From: UBA2589 sp965223235
Lineage (GTDB): Bacteria > Gemmatimonadota > Gemmatimonadetes > Longimicrobiales > Gaopeijiaceae
Length of the DNA: 64,000 nucleotides
Reading direction: 5' to 3'
NCBI GenBank assembly: GCA_965223235.1
Contig: CBDCVV010000022.1
Span: forward strand, 496,001 to 560,000
Shown here: positions 26,845-36,439 of the stretch, in pieces
Position numbering within the stretch: position 1 is the first letter of the stretch
How the letters are laid out: every line of letters begins with the position of its first letter
Notes under the pieces: model-generated
The model's input: only the letters and a program-made list of their open reading frames with translations
The model's database searches: none
Told to the model about the DNA's origin: nothing
Made by a program: the position numbers and the translations under genes

Positions 26845-27951
26845 ATGAAGCCACAACGCGTGTTGCGGACAGTCCGTTATTCCAGGAGTTGGAAGCGCGG
26901 CTCGGCCAGCGTCGAGAGTAGCAAGGTCGCGATCCATAGAAACGGCACAGAGATCCCTGCCACCTTTGTAAGGCCGACCCGAGTCAGTGGGCCGCTTCCG
27001 TGCTGGATCGCGATCGGAGGGGTGTCACTAAAGGGCCGCTTTCACCCTCAGCTCGTCCGCTTCACCGAAGCCCTCGCATCCACGGGCGCAGCAGTGCTAG
27101 TGCCCAGCTTACCCGAGTGGCGCCGCCTGTCCGTGTGCCCACGAGTCACGCTCCCCACGATGCGCGCCTCCGTCGACTATCTCAACGCTCGCCCGGACGT
27201 GCTTCCAGGGTCGTACGGGGTCATCGGGTTCTCGTTCGGCGCCGTGGGGGCAGTGCTCGCAGCATCCCATGAGGAGATCGCGGAGCATATCGGCGGAGCC
27301 GTCGTCTTCGGCGGATACTGCAGTCTAGAACGCACGTTGGTCTGCATGCTCACCGGGGAGCACCAGTGGGGAGACGACCAACACCGTTTGCATCCCGACC
27401 CGTACGGTCGCTGGGTCGTCGCCAGCAACTACCTGACCCGTGTTCCGGGCTACGAAGATGCAACAGACGTAGCGCAGGCGATGACTCGACTCGCGACAGA
27501 GGCTAGCGGTCAGCGAATATCGGCGTGGGAGCCGCACCACGACCCGATGATCCGGGAGTTGCGAGACTCCATCGCTCCCAAGCGAAGGCAGCTCTTCGAT
27601 GTCCTCGCGACGCCGACCACCGATCCTCGGCCTGGTTCAGAAGAGTGTGCAGACTTCGCGCGCGCGCTCGCCGCTGCGTGCAGGGCTGAGGAGCCCGAGC
27701 TCGACCCCTTCGGCCGCCTACACCGTGTGCGTGTGCCGACACAGGTCATCCACGGGAGGGGCGATCGCCTCGTACCCTTTACGGAAGGGATGCGGCTGAT
27801 GGAGGAAGTACCGGCCGCGTTCCGGCGCGGCGTGACCGTCACACGCATGATCAACCACAGCAAGGACAACGTGCCGGCACATCCGGTCGATCATTTTTGC
27901 GAAGCCGCGCTCCTCGTCCGAGCGCTGCACAAGTTGGTCAATACGGTATGA
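26845..27951 (+). CDS. Alpha/beta hydrolase (dienelactone hydrolase-like)
   Basis: A 368-residue alpha/beta hydrolase. The nucleophile elbow GFSFGAVG is near residue 128, the acid is in VIHGRGDRLVPF and the His is probably in MINHSKDN. A cap-like insertion (about 165-285) holds GEHQWGDDQHRLHPDPYGRW. It has no signal peptide and is probably cytoplasmic; substrate unknown. The ATG at 26845 has GGAGG just upstream, but the first 25 residues look unlike a hydrolase, whereas another frame (RVADSPLFQELEARLGQRR) reads well up to 26918, so the N-terminus may be misread through a one-base error. Confidence 0.82.
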   Translation: MKPQRVLRTVRYSRSWKRGSASVESSKVAIHRNGTEIPATFVRPTRVSGPLPCWIAIGGVSLKGRFHPQLVRFTEALASTGAAVLVPSLPEWRRLSVCPRVTLPTMRASVDYLNARPDVLPGSYGVIGFSFGAVGAVLAASHEEIAEHIGGAVVFGGYCSLERTLVCMLTGEHQWGDDQHRLHPDPYGRWVVASNYLTRVPGYEDATDVAQAMTRLATEASGQRISAWEPHHDPMIRELRDSIAPKRRQLFDVLATPTTDPRPGSEECADFARALAAACRAEEPELDPFGRLHRVRVPTQVIHGRGDRLVPFTEGMRLMEEVPAAFRRGVTVTRMINHSKDNVPAHPVDHFCEAALLVRALHKLVNTV

Positions 27952-28072
27952 ACTGAGGTCCGGGTGGCCGATTCAGCCGATACCCGCCCAAACTGTCGTT
28001 TCCACACGCTGTGGCGCTGGGCACTCTGCCTCGCGTCACGCCATGTACCGCACGCACTCCACGAGCCATCCC

Positions 28073-29785
28073 ATGCGTCTCTTCACGACCCTCGCGCTCT
28101 TCGTCCTTGCCGCGGCAGCCCCTCTCGGAGCCCAACAGCTCCCCGAGACGTGGCAGGAGCAGCAGAACTTCCGCTCCGGCCCGACCCCCTTCGAGCCGCT
28201 CATGGACTTCTGGTACGAGCTCGACGCGATGAGCGAACTCGTGAGCATGCAACCGCTCACCGAGACTCTCATGGGTCGCACGCTGAACCTCATCATCATT
28301 GCCGACGACCCGATCGTGAACGCGCAGGACGCGATCCGCTCGGGCAAGACCATCGTCTTCGTCGCCCCATCAGTGCATGGAGGCGAAGTCTCTCCGAAAG
28401 AGTCGTTCCAGCTCGTAGCGAAGAGGATCATCGGAGGTGATCTCCGCCACATCCTCGACGACGTCATCATCATCGGTACGCCGCTCACGAACCCTGACGG
28501 GGGTGAGGTAACTCGACGGACGAACGAAGCCGGGTATGACATGAACCGGGACTACGTGAAGCTCGAGTCCCAAGAGATCCATGCGTATGTCACCCAGGTG
28601 ATGACGGAGTGGACGCCCGACATTCACGTCGACGGTCACCATGGCGGGTCGGACCCCTACGTGATCACCTACCAGGGCACGCTGAACCCAGCCGCCGACG
28701 CGGCGCTAAGGGCTTGGCCGTACGAGAACATCTTCCCTCGCATCCGCGAGGCGGTCGAAGCTGAAGACTACGCTGCTTTTGACTACTCGGGCGTCCGGAC
28801 GCAGGACGGCGTGCGCGGATGGGGCTCGACCTCCGTGGAGCCGCGGAAGCACCACGTCTATACCGGACTCACGAACACGATCGGCATCCTCCTCGAGACC
28901 CCACGTAACTCCCGTCGTGTCATGCGCGACGGAACGATCGCCGAGATCCCCGAGGACGAGCGTTACTACCACCAAATTCGGGGAGGCGTCCTCGCGCTTA
29001 GCACGATCCTGGAGGTTGCAGCCGAGCGGCGAGAGGAGATCCGCGCGCTTACAACCGCATCTCGAATGCGAGCGATTGAGGCGGGCCAGGCCGGCGAGGG
29101 CGAGGTGGTCCTCGACTACGAACTCACGAATCGGGGCAATGAGCCCGTCTGGATGCCGAGTGAGAACGCTCCGCTCGGGTACTCCTTGGAGGATGTTCCG
29201 GTCTATCTGCGGTGGGTGCCGACACGCACGACGAGTCGACCGGTCGGGTACGTCATGCCCCCGGCGATGGCGGCCGTGGTCCCGATCCTACTCGACCACG
29301 ACATCGCCGTGTACCGCTTCGCCGAAGAGGCGTCGCTCGATGCGGAAGTCTACTACGCGACCGAGGTCCGTACCGATTCGTACTTCCAGGGGCACTACCT
29401 CAAAGCCGTGGAGGCCGAAAAGGAGTCGGAAACGCTCGACGTCGACTCAGGCTGGTTCTGGATACCCACGGCACAATCGATGGGGAATCTGATTACCTAC
29501 CTGATGGAGCCGGAGACCGACGACAACCTCATCACGTGGAACTGGACCGACCACATTCTCGAGGAGTCTCCGGCGTCGAGGGAAGCGGTCCTCGAGCAGA
29601 TGCTAGGAGGCCGCTCCTTGTCCGAGCTAGACGCTGAGCAGCGTGAGCGCATCGAAGAGCGCGCTACGCAGATCTTCGAGCGACGGCAGCGCGTTCCGAT
29701 GATGAGGGTCTTGGAGCACCAACGGATGTCGGTTCTTCGCGTGTGGCCGTTCAACGGCTTTCAGAGGAATCGGTTTTATCGGTAG
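28073..29785 (+). CDS. M14-family zinc carboxypeptidase, exported
   Basis: A 570-residue secreted M14 peptidase. The start at 28073 begins the signal peptide MRLFTTLALFVLAAAAPLGAQ; an ATG at 28043 would add ten residues. Zinc ligands are His and Glu in VHGGEVSPKES and a His in VDGHHGGSD; the substrate-binding Asn-Arg is in YDMNRDYVKLE; the general-base Glu is probably in ILLETPRNSR. The C-terminal 230 residues are a family-specific extension of unknown role. It should remove C-terminal residues from peptides in the periplasm or outside. It stands alone, on the same strand as the MoxR operon that starts 144 bases later. Confidence 0.9.
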   Translation: MRLFTTLALFVLAAAAPLGAQQLPETWQEQQNFRSGPTPFEPLMDFWYELDAMSELVSMQPLTETLMGRTLNLIIIADDPIVNAQDAIRSGKTIVFVAPSVHGGEVSPKESFQLVAKRIIGGDLRHILDDVIIIGTPLTNPDGGEVTRRTNEAGYDMNRDYVKLESQEIHAYVTQVMTEWTPDIHVDGHHGGSDPYVITYQGTLNPAADAALRAWPYENIFPRIREAVEAEDYAAFDYSGVRTQDGVRGWGSTSVEPRKHHVYTGLTNTIGILLETPRNSRRVMRDGTIAEIPEDERYYHQIRGGVLALSTILEVAAERREEIRALTTASRMRAIEAGQAGEGEVVLDYELTNRGNEPVWMPSENAPLGYSLEDVPVYLRWVPTRTTSRPVGYVMPPAMAAVVPILLDHDIAVYRFAEEASLDAEVYYATEVRTDSYFQGHYLKAVEAEKESETLDVDSGWFWIPTAQSMGNLITYLMEPETDDNLITWNWTDHILEESPASREAVLEQMLGGRSLSELDAEQRERIEERATQIFERRQRVPMMRVLEHQRMSVLRVWPFNGFQRNRFYR

Positions 29786-29929
29786 GACGTAGGCCCTAGC
29801 CGGCTTTCCACGACCCCAGGCCGGGCTGCATCCCGAAATCGGAGCGGGAACCGGGGCGTATCCTTGAGCGCGATAGTCCTTGGTGATCCGGCGGCACGGA
29901 CAGGGGGTTTGCGACATGACGTTCGGCCC

Positions 29930-30871
29930 ATGAGCCGGTGGCGCTCTACGGCGTTCATCTTCACGGCGGTCACCATGCTCACCGGGCTGATCGCGATGAC
30001 GGCCCACACCTCGGTTTGGGCCCCCGCTCGCGACGGCGTGGCTCGGCTATCGGAGGTTGTCGGCGCGGTGGGGATCGTCGTGGTTGCTGGGCTAGTACTG
30101 ACGTCGCTGGCAGCAACCGTTCTCCGTCGTCGCGGCGACTCTTCGGACACTACCCCTTCTCGCCTCCGACACACACTCCTCCCCGCCGCGATCGGCGGCG
30201 TGGCAGCAATGAGCTTGTTTCAGATCTCATCGCTAGAACTGCACCCCTACCAAGCGTTCGCCAACGCCTCTGCCCCAGACGAGCAGCCCGGGCGAATCGG
30301 AACCCGCCTTTACATTGACTGGGGAGGAGACGCGGTCCGTAGGCCCGGAGAAGAAGAGACGGGTGGCGCCACTACCCGCTACGTGCCCCGCACCTGGATC
30401 GCCGCCACAGTCGCGGCACTGGCCCTTCTCGGCCTTGGCGGCGCATGGCTCGCAGCCCGGCGACGGTCCAAAAGTGCACTAATCGTGTCACCGGAAGAGG
30501 TTGCGAAGGCGGAGCGAGTGGCAGCCCACAATGCGATCGTCCAAGCGATCGATGGGATGCTCGCCGATTCCGACCCGCGGACGGCGATCATCGGAGCCTA
30601 CGCTCAGCTCCTCGAGGAGTTGGCCGCGAGTGGAGCGCCCAGACACGACTACGAGGGGCCGAAAGAGCACCTTCGCCGGATCCTCGCGAATCTACACGTC
30701 AGGCCCGCACCGATGCAGCGTCTCATCGGGCTCTTCGAGGTGGCCCGATTCTCGACTCGGACGGTTACGGACGCAGACAGAGACGAAGCGCTCTTGGCGC
30801 TAGAGACCATCGCCGACGAGCTGGTCGAGCCGGATCCGGGATTGGTGACCTCCACGGTCCACTCCGCATGA
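29930..30871 (+). CDS. DUF4129-domain membrane protein
   Basis: A 313-residue inner-membrane protein with about four TM segments (near 8-28, 40-62, 82-100 and 160-180) and a C-terminal soluble DUF4129-like domain (AYAQLLEELAASGAPRHDYEGP, FEVARFSTRTVTDADRDEALLAL). DUF4129 proteins are regular partners of MoxR/DUF58 systems, where they are thought to act in envelope protein maturation. It lacks the transglutaminase core often fused to this domain. It is the first gene of a six-gene operon and overlaps the next by ATGA. ATG 29930 is preferred over GTG/ATG choices upstream because the hydrophobic segment then begins near residue 8. Confidence 0.83.
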   Translation: MSRWRSTAFIFTAVTMLTGLIAMTAHTSVWAPARDGVARLSEVVGAVGIVVVAGLVLTSLAATVLRRRGDSSDTTPSRLRHTLLPAAIGGVAAMSLFQISSLELHPYQAFANASAPDEQPGRIGTRLYIDWGGDAVRRPGEEETGGATTRYVPRTWIAATVAALALLGLGGAWLAARRRSKSALIVSPEEVAKAERVAAHNAIVQAIDGMLADSDPRTAIIGAYAQLLEELAASGAPRHDYEGPKEHLRRILANLHVRPAPMQRLIGLFEVARFSTRTVTDADRDEALLALETIADELVEPDPGLVTSTVHSA

Positions 30872-31416
30872 ACCGGGAGTGGATGAAGGCGCTTGGCACG
30901 GCGATCGTGCTCGTGAGCCTCGGATTCTTCGCGGCGGGCATCGTCTGGCCTGGCCTAGCCGAACGCATGTTGCAGCTCCAGGTAGTGACTGTTGCGATCC
31001 TCTACATCGGTGGTCGCGGCTATCGGTCCCGACTGCCCACACAGTCGAAGCACAAGGCCTACAATCCGTTCGAGGGCGGCTACGCCAACCGACCGGTCCC
31101 GACAGCCCCATCCGCGATCCGTAGTTTGGCCGCGCAGCTGGAAGGCCTTGCCGACGTCGAATCAGCTTCACGAGTTCCGATCCCGGACGGCGCGCGCCGG
31201 ACGATCACTACCGAGATCGAACGCCGTTTGTCCGATCATCGGGGGGTGGCGCTCGACGACCCCGATCATCACGAGACGATCCGAGCTCTCGTCTCTGAAG
31301 AGACGTGGCTCTTGCTCGCCCCACTTCGTACCGGGGGCGGCCGAAGCCTTGCGCTGCAGGATCCAGTACCGATCACGCACCTGAACCGAATCCTCACCGA
31401 CGTTGAGAGCTTGTGA
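30868..31416 (+). CDS. Small membrane protein of the MoxR operon
   Basis: A 182-residue protein with two N-terminal TM segments (ALGTAIVLVSLGFFAAGIVW and MLQLQVVTVAILYIGG) and a soluble cytoplasmic tail. I recognise no family. It overlaps the DUF4129 gene by four bases (ATGA) and the MoxR gene by four bases (GTGA), so it is made together with them and probably belongs to the same membrane complex. Confidence 0.8.
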   Translation: MNREWMKALGTAIVLVSLGFFAAGIVWPGLAERMLQLQVVTVAILYIGGRGYRSRLPTQSKHKAYNPFEGGYANRPVPTAPSAIRSLAAQLEGLADVESASRVPIPDGARRTITTEIERRLSDHRGVALDDPDHHETIRALVSEETWLLLAPLRTGGGRSLALQDPVPITHLNRILTDVESL

Positions 31417-32399
31417 GCACACATCCCGAAACCGTCCCGGCACCGACCCTTCCTATTGAATATGCGGCGGAGTCGGCGCAGCGCCTCTTAGAGGAGGTAG
31501 AGCGAGCCATTGTGGGCAAGCGCGACGTCCTCGAGCTCGTGCTCGCAGGATTACTCGCTGATGGTCACGTCCTGCTCGACGATGTTCCAGGGGTGGCCAA
31601 GACCCTCATGGCTCGCGCATTCGCGGCCGCCGGAGGCCTCGACTTCTCTCGGCTCCAGTTCACACCGGACATGCTCCCAGCCGACATCACGGGCGCGACG
31701 GTTCTGGACATGACAAACAACCAGCCTGAGTTCCGACGAGGGCCGATCTTCGGTCAGGTGATTCTAGCGGACGAAATCAACCGCGCCCCCGCCAAGACAC
31801 AGGCAGCCCTGCTCGAGGCGATGCAAGAAGGGCAAGTCACCGCCGATGGGATGACTCATCGGCTGCCAGAGCCGTTCCTGGTCATCGCCACACAGAATCC
31901 GATCGAATCCGAGGGCACGTATCCTTTGCCAGAGGCTCAACTAGATCGGTTCATCCTGCGGACGTCGATCGGGTATCCCGCGACGGACGACGAGATCGAG
32001 ATCCTCTCCCGCCGCGAAGCGAGGCGGAAGGACGAAATTGAGCTTACCCCCGTGATCTCAGCCGGCGATTTCCACGCCATGCAAGCCAGTCTCGAGGCCG
32101 TCCACGTCGACCCCCGTCTGCGCGAGTACGCGGTGGCTTTGGTGGGAGCCACGCGTGACGACGGCCAGCTCGAGGTGGGAGCGAGTCCTCGCGGGTCCCT
32201 CGCCTTACTCAAGCTGTCCCGAGCGGTAGCCGTCCTCTCAGGCCGAGATTTCGTCAGCCCGGACGACATGAGGTCGATCGCGGTGCCCGCACTTGCCCAC
32301 CGCATCGTGCTGAGACCAGAGGCTTGGGCACGCAACATTTCTCCGGAAGACGTCGTGCGTAGGATCGCCGATACGGTGCCAGCCCCGAGTTGGTCGTGA
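31413..32399 (+). CDS. MoxR-family AAA+ ATPase
   Basis: A 328-residue AAA+ ATPase of the MoxR (RavA/APE2220-like) group. Walker A is DDVPGVAKTLMAR (about 56-68), Walker B is VILADEINRAPAKTQ, sensor 1 is VIATQNPIESEGTYPLPEAQLDRF, and the C-terminal lid begins SPDDMRSIAVPALAHR. MoxR ATPases act as chaperones that activate partner proteins or insert metal cofactors. The GTG start overlaps the previous stop and the gene's own TGA overlaps the next GTG. Confidence 0.95.
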   Translation: MSTHPETVPAPTLPIEYAAESAQRLLEEVERAIVGKRDVLELVLAGLLADGHVLLDDVPGVAKTLMARAFAAAGGLDFSRLQFTPDMLPADITGATVLDMTNNQPEFRRGPIFGQVILADEINRAPAKTQAALLEAMQEGQVTADGMTHRLPEPFLVIATQNPIESEGTYPLPEAQLDRFILRTSIGYPATDDEIEILSRREARRKDEIELTPVISAGDFHAMQASLEAVHVDPRLREYAVALVGATRDDGQLEVGASPRGSLALLKLSRAVAVLSGRDFVSPDDMRSIAVPALAHRIVLRPEAWARNISPEDVVRRIADTVPAPSWS

Positions 32400-33697
32400 C
32401 TGCTCCCTCCGTCAGCGTCACTCGTACCACGACCCTAGAACCCGCGAGAGACAGTCGACTGTTCGCATACGTCGTCGTGGCATTCGGGCTCCTCGCCGCG
32501 GCCGTGCTCACGGGAGAAGCGGGGCTCGTGGCGCTGGCTGCCCCGTTTTCTCTCGCACTAGCCCTCGGACTCCGACGCAACGGGCCGGTGGAGATCGACG
32601 CCCGTATGGTGCTGGAGTCTGGCCGCGTCCTGGAGGGTGACGTGGTATCGGGCACTCTCGAGCTGAGCTGGGAGGGCGACTTCGACGCGGAGGTGCTCAT
32701 TCACCGGCTCAAGGGGGTGACGGTCACCTCGGAGAATGAGCTCACTCGCTGGTCGCCGAATGCGAGACAGGTCCGCCTACCCGTGCGCTTCGAGGCATCC
32801 CAATGGGGACGCCACCAGCTAGGTGAGGTGTGGCTTCGGCTGACCGTGCCCTTCGGACTCTTGTCGTGGACGGGCAAGCTCATGATGGGCCCTCCTCTGA
32901 GTGTCCTTCCGGGCGGCGAGAAGCTTAACCAACTCCTCCGTCCATCGGAGTCTCGAGCATCCTGGGGCGTTCACGGCTCCAGTCGTGTGGGGGATGGGCA
33001 CGACTTCGCTGAGCTTCGCCACTACCAGCCAGGAGATCGACTCCGGGATCTGAACTGGGCGGCCACTGCTCGCCATCGTCGTCCCTACGTGAATCGACAT
33101 CATCCCGAGCTAGCCGGAGACGTAGTCATCGCGCTCGACGCCTATGACGACGGATCGGCTCTGTCGACAAAGGTCCTCACCCGGATGGCCCGTGTGGCGT
33201 GGGCCCTGGCGTCCGTACACTTCAGGTCGTACGACCGGGTTGGGTTGGTCGGCCTCAGTGGGAGCACTCAATGGCTCCCACCGGTGGGCGGGCGCTTCGC
33301 TCAGTACAAGTTGATGGACGTCCTCTTGCAGATCGGAGGGGACGCCGCCGACCAAACCACCGTGTCTCCGCGGTCTGTCGACATTCCGTCTGCGGCACTC
33401 GTCATTGCGCTGACGTCACTTCACAACCAGCGCAGCGTCGACCTTCTCGCATGGTGGCGGAGTCGAGGAAGAGCCGTGGCCGTCGTCATGATCGATCCCA
33501 CAACCTTGCTCGATCTGCCAAAGACCGAAGCTGACCAACTCGCCCGGCGAGTCTGGCGGTTGGAGCTCGAGCGGAGGGTGGCAGATCTACGAGGGTTCGG
33601 TGTCCCGGTCGTTCCGGCCCCCGTGGATGGCGCCATCGCTCCGGCACTCTCGGCGTTGCGCCGCGCTCGGCGCTCAACCTTCCTGAGGCGCACATGA
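32396..33697 (+). CDS. DUF58-domain protein (MoxR partner)
   Basis: A 433-residue protein with two N-terminal TM segments, a beta-rich middle and a C-terminal DUF58 domain related to von Willebrand A folds. The signature is HDFAELRHYQPGDRLRDLNWAA followed by RRPYVNRHHPELAGDVVIALD, with a MIDAS-like DAYDDGSAL. GTG 32396 is chosen because it overlaps the MoxR stop; TTG 32390 is alternative. DUF58 proteins are the standard adaptor of MoxR ATPases. Confidence 0.93.
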   Translation: MTAPSVSVTRTTTLEPARDSRLFAYVVVAFGLLAAAVLTGEAGLVALAAPFSLALALGLRRNGPVEIDARMVLESGRVLEGDVVSGTLELSWEGDFDAEVLIHRLKGVTVTSENELTRWSPNARQVRLPVRFEASQWGRHQLGEVWLRLTVPFGLLSWTGKLMMGPPLSVLPGGEKLNQLLRPSESRASWGVHGSSRVGDGHDFAELRHYQPGDRLRDLNWAATARHRRPYVNRHHPELAGDVVIALDAYDDGSALSTKVLTRMARVAWALASVHFRSYDRVGLVGLSGSTQWLPPVGGRFAQYKLMDVLLQIGGDAADQTTVSPRSVDIPSAALVIALTSLHNQRSVDLLAWWRSRGRAVAVVMIDPTTLLDLPKTEADQLARRVWRLELERRVADLRGFGVPVVPAPVDGAIAPALSALRRARRSTFLRRT

Positions 33698-34203
33698 CCC
33701 TGGATCGTCGCGCAATCCTGGCCCTCAGCTCAATCGGCATCGCCCTGTTCGTCGTGGGCGCGGCTATCCTCCTCGGGCCAAGGGCGGTTCGGTTCTGGAT
33801 GATCGTGTCGGGCGCCATCGGCCTCGCCCTGTGGGCCTCGAGTCTGACCGCCGAGCCTTGGGAGCTGCTTCCAGCACTAGCCTTCTGTCTGCCACCGGTT
33901 ATCGCCCTCGCTTCCAATGGCGCACCTTTTCTCTGGGTTGGCGGGTCAGCGGCTCTCCTGCTGATGGCCGCGGAGCTGAATGCCATGAGCTGGGAGTGGT
34001 CCAGCCCCCGGACGAAGTTCCGGTCGAGACCCCTCCTGTGGCTTCCGCTCGCGCAGCTCGGCCTTTCGGCTTTCGCGGCGTCGACACTCGTCGGCGTGGC
34101 GTCGACGATCACCCTGGGGAGCGCTACGCTCGCGGTGGTCGCGGCGTCCGCCGCCTTAGTCGGAGTCGGCTGGCTGACGTTTCGACCGAAGGAGTCCGCA
34201 TGA
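33694..34203 (+). CDS. Integral membrane protein of the MoxR operon
   Basis: A 169-residue protein made almost entirely of five or six hydrophobic helices, with no recognisable family. ATGA overlaps at both ends (with DUF58 upstream and the propeller gene downstream) show translational coupling. It probably anchors or stabilises the MoxR-DUF58 complex. Confidence 0.82.
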   Translation: MTLDRRAILALSSIGIALFVVGAAILLGPRAVRFWMIVSGAIGLALWASSLTAEPWELLPALAFCLPPVIALASNGAPFLWVGGSAALLLMAAELNAMSWEWSSPRTKFRSRPLLWLPLAQLGLSAFAASTLVGVASTITLGSATLAVVAASAALVGVGWLTFRPKESA

Positions 34204-35384
34204 GACTGCCGCTAGCCGTTTTCACCTTGGGCACTGCCTTCGCTGCCACGCCCGCCCAGGGACAGGCCATCTGCCAAACGAATTGGCGACTCTCGGAAAC
34301 ACTCCGCATCGGTTCGATCGAGAGCAAGATCCTCCAGATGGGTGTCTCGAACGTCGAGATCGGGCCGAACGGGCTGATCTACATCACCGAGTACCAGACG
34401 CCGCACGTGACGGTTCTCTCCCCTGATGGTGCTCCGCGTGGCCGAATCGGTCGATCGGGCCAGGGGCCGGGAGAATTCGAGTTCGGGACAACGGGCATCG
34501 GTTGGGCCCGGGATACGCTCTGGGTGAGCGACACGCGTAGGATCCACTTCTTCGGGCCCGACGGCACCGAGGTGAGACAGCTGTTGGCCGGCGCTCGCGT
34601 GCCCCATGCCGAAGCCGACTACCAGATACGCTATTCGATTCCGGCGACCGACGGTTCATTGATCGGATTCGACGGAGACGTCTATGGGGGCATCCGACGG
34701 GGCTTTCATCCCCTTGTTCGCCTCAGTATGGACGGCGAGTTCATCAACGAGATCGCTCGAGTCGTCGTGCCCGGACGCTACATCGAGTCGGAGGAGATCG
34801 GCATTTTTCACAGTCCGTTCGAGTCACTGCCATTTCCAGTGATCGCTCCTGACGGTGCGGAAGTCGTGCTCGTTGCTCAAGACGACCCCTCCGACCCCTG
34901 GTTCGACCTCGTTCGGATTGGAGTCGACGGTGACACTCTGCTGAACCGACGCATCCGTACCGAGCGCCTGCCGGTGACCCGCCGCGCCGCCGAGCGAGTC
35001 ATGTCGGACTACCTGACATTCCGAGCGGAAAACCGGGGACAGTTCGAGACGGCCACGCCGGCTCGGGTCGCGGCCCTGATTCGCGACCTGGTCCCGGTCC
35101 CCGACTACTTCACACCGGTCCGACGAATCGTCGGGGGCCATGACGGCTCGATCTGGTTGCTTCGTGAAATCGGGCCCGAGGGTGAAGATCGTTGGGAGGT
35201 GTACGACCCGACGGGCGAGCTAGAAGGTGTCGTCACGATCAAGGATGGGAGGTCCGCAACCTTCCCGAGAGAACCGAGGCTCCGCATCGTCCGCGCCACA
35301 CGTGACGAAGTCTGGGGTGCGACGATCGACGAGCTAGAGGTGCCGTATCTCCATCGGTTCTCGGTGGACCGAGGGTGTGAGTGA
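34200..35384 (+). CDS. Exported six-bladed beta-propeller (NHL/TolB-like) protein
   Basis: A 394-residue secreted protein; the signal peptide ends TPAQGQA. Repeats such as VEIGPNGLIYITEYQTPHVTVLSPDG, GIGWARDTLWVSDTRRIHFFGPDG and GGHDGSIWLLREIGPEG are blades of a 6-bladed propeller. The GRIGRSGQGPGEF phrase is typical of the DUF4934/6-bladed group. It is the last gene of the MoxR operon through an ATGA overlap, an uncommon partner that may be the exported client of the system. No catalytic site is apparent. Confidence 0.85.
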   Translation: MRLPLAVFTLGTAFAATPAQGQAICQTNWRLSETLRIGSIESKILQMGVSNVEIGPNGLIYITEYQTPHVTVLSPDGAPRGRIGRSGQGPGEFEFGTTGIGWARDTLWVSDTRRIHFFGPDGTEVRQLLAGARVPHAEADYQIRYSIPATDGSLIGFDGDVYGGIRRGFHPLVRLSMDGEFINEIARVVVPGRYIESEEIGIFHSPFESLPFPVIAPDGAEVVLVAQDDPSDPWFDLVRIGVDGDTLLNRRIRTERLPVTRRAAERVMSDYLTFRAENRGQFETATPARVAALIRDLVPVPDYFTPVRRIVGGHDGSIWLLREIGPEGEDRWEVYDPTGELEGVVTIKDGRSATFPREPRLRIVRATRDEVWGATIDELEVPYLHRFSVDRGCE

Positions 35385-35424
35385 GTCGGGCGACACGGCT
35401 TTCGCGAGACTGCGGCCGCTCCCC

Positions 35425-36243
35425 CTACCACCCTCCCCCAAACCGATCCAACCCTTGTGACACCTCGACCCTAACACCTGCCGGGTCGACGAAGAAAGCC
35501 ACCCAGACCCCCACCTCATCGATGAGGAAGGGTTCGACCTCGAATTCCACCCCTCTGCGCCGCACCCTATCCGCGAACGCATGGATGTCGTCGACCTCCA
35601 ACCCGACGTGGTCTACCGCCGTACCCGCGGTCGGGTGAACGCCGTCAGCAGGTCCGAACGACAGATTCGTCCCCGGCACGTCCATCGTCGTTTCGATTGA
35701 GCCACGTGCCGTCCGAGATCCGTCAATAAGATCTACCCACCACTCGAGGTGCTCGACATGCTCAGGCGAGTAGAAATGCACGTGATGCATCTCGGATGAC
35801 CTGGTCAGATCGGGCACGCCAGCGAGCTCAACGCGCGTCCCGTTCGGGAGCGTGATGTACGCCTGCGGGAAGCCCTCTCCTCCGACGAACTCCGCGTCGA
35901 CGTCGTACCCTAGACTCCTCCATCGCGCGAGCGTCTCCTCCAAGTCACGCACCTTGAAGCCGACGTGGTCTACGGTGGTCTCGATGGAGGGATGCGTTGG
36001 AGCGTGCTCCGTCAGGAAGATCAACGCGCCCGGAATGCTGATCGCTTCGAAGTCACCCTGCCGGACCACAGCACCCTCGAGGAGATTCAAAAGCAATGTG
36101 CGGTGTAGCTCCACCTCGGTGACGTTCAGGTGGATATGCGAGAAGGTCATTCCCGCGGGGTTGGCGGGCGCCAGCTGGGCGACTGCGAAGGTGGGAGCGA
36201 GTAAGAGCAAGCCGACAACCGCAGGGCACCGACGGGCGATCAT
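35425..36243 (-). CDS. Exported protein with two VOC (glyoxalase-fold) domains
   Basis: A 272-residue protein with a signal peptide (ending TFAVAQ) and two VOC half-domains: FSHIHLNVTEVELHRTLL through VDHVGFKVRDLEETL, and HHVHFYSPEHVEHLEWWVDLI through VDHVGLEVDDIHAFADRV with FFVDPAGVRVEVSQ. His and Glu positions suitable for a metal site are present. VOC enzymes include glyoxalases, dioxygenases and epimerases; the substrate cannot be told. Export is unusual for VOC enzymes but recurrent in this kind of genome. It is convergent with the propeller gene. Confidence 0.87.
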   Translation of the reverse strand: MIARRCPAVVGLLLLAPTFAVAQLAPANPAGMTFSHIHLNVTEVELHRTLLLNLLEGAVVRQGDFEAISIPGALIFLTEHAPTHPSIETTVDHVGFKVRDLEETLARWRSLGYDVDAEFVGGEGFPQAYITLPNGTRVELAGVPDLTRSSEMHHVHFYSPEHVEHLEWWVDLIDGSRTARGSIETTMDVPGTNLSFGPADGVHPTAGTAVDHVGLEVDDIHAFADRVRRRGVEFEVEPFLIDEVGVWVAFFVDPAGVRVEVSQGLDRFGGGW

Positions 36244-36439
36244 CGTTCAACCCTCGGAACGATCGGTAGCACCACGTGCGAGTGGCGGGCCACGCCCCTC
36301 CGTGGTGTGTCGTTCGCCCCATGTGCCTCGGTCACCAAACCCTCCGGTTCCTCCGTATCGAAGTTCGGACCGAAGTGTGGGTAGTTGCGCAATAGGACGA
36401 AAGACCCGTCTCGGACGGCTGGTAGCAGGTACTGCTATC

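Noticed and set aside
26668..26937. 89-codon minus frame upstream of the frameshifted small gene
   Set aside because: It shares the frame but is cut by TGA, overlaps the hydrolase start and has no recognisable pattern; I could not support it as a gene or as part of the small gene.
36244..36439. Gap between the double VOC gene and the helicase, examined for a tRNA or small RNA
   Set aside because: No cloverleaf arms or conserved T-loop found; only a short hairpin just after the helicase stop.
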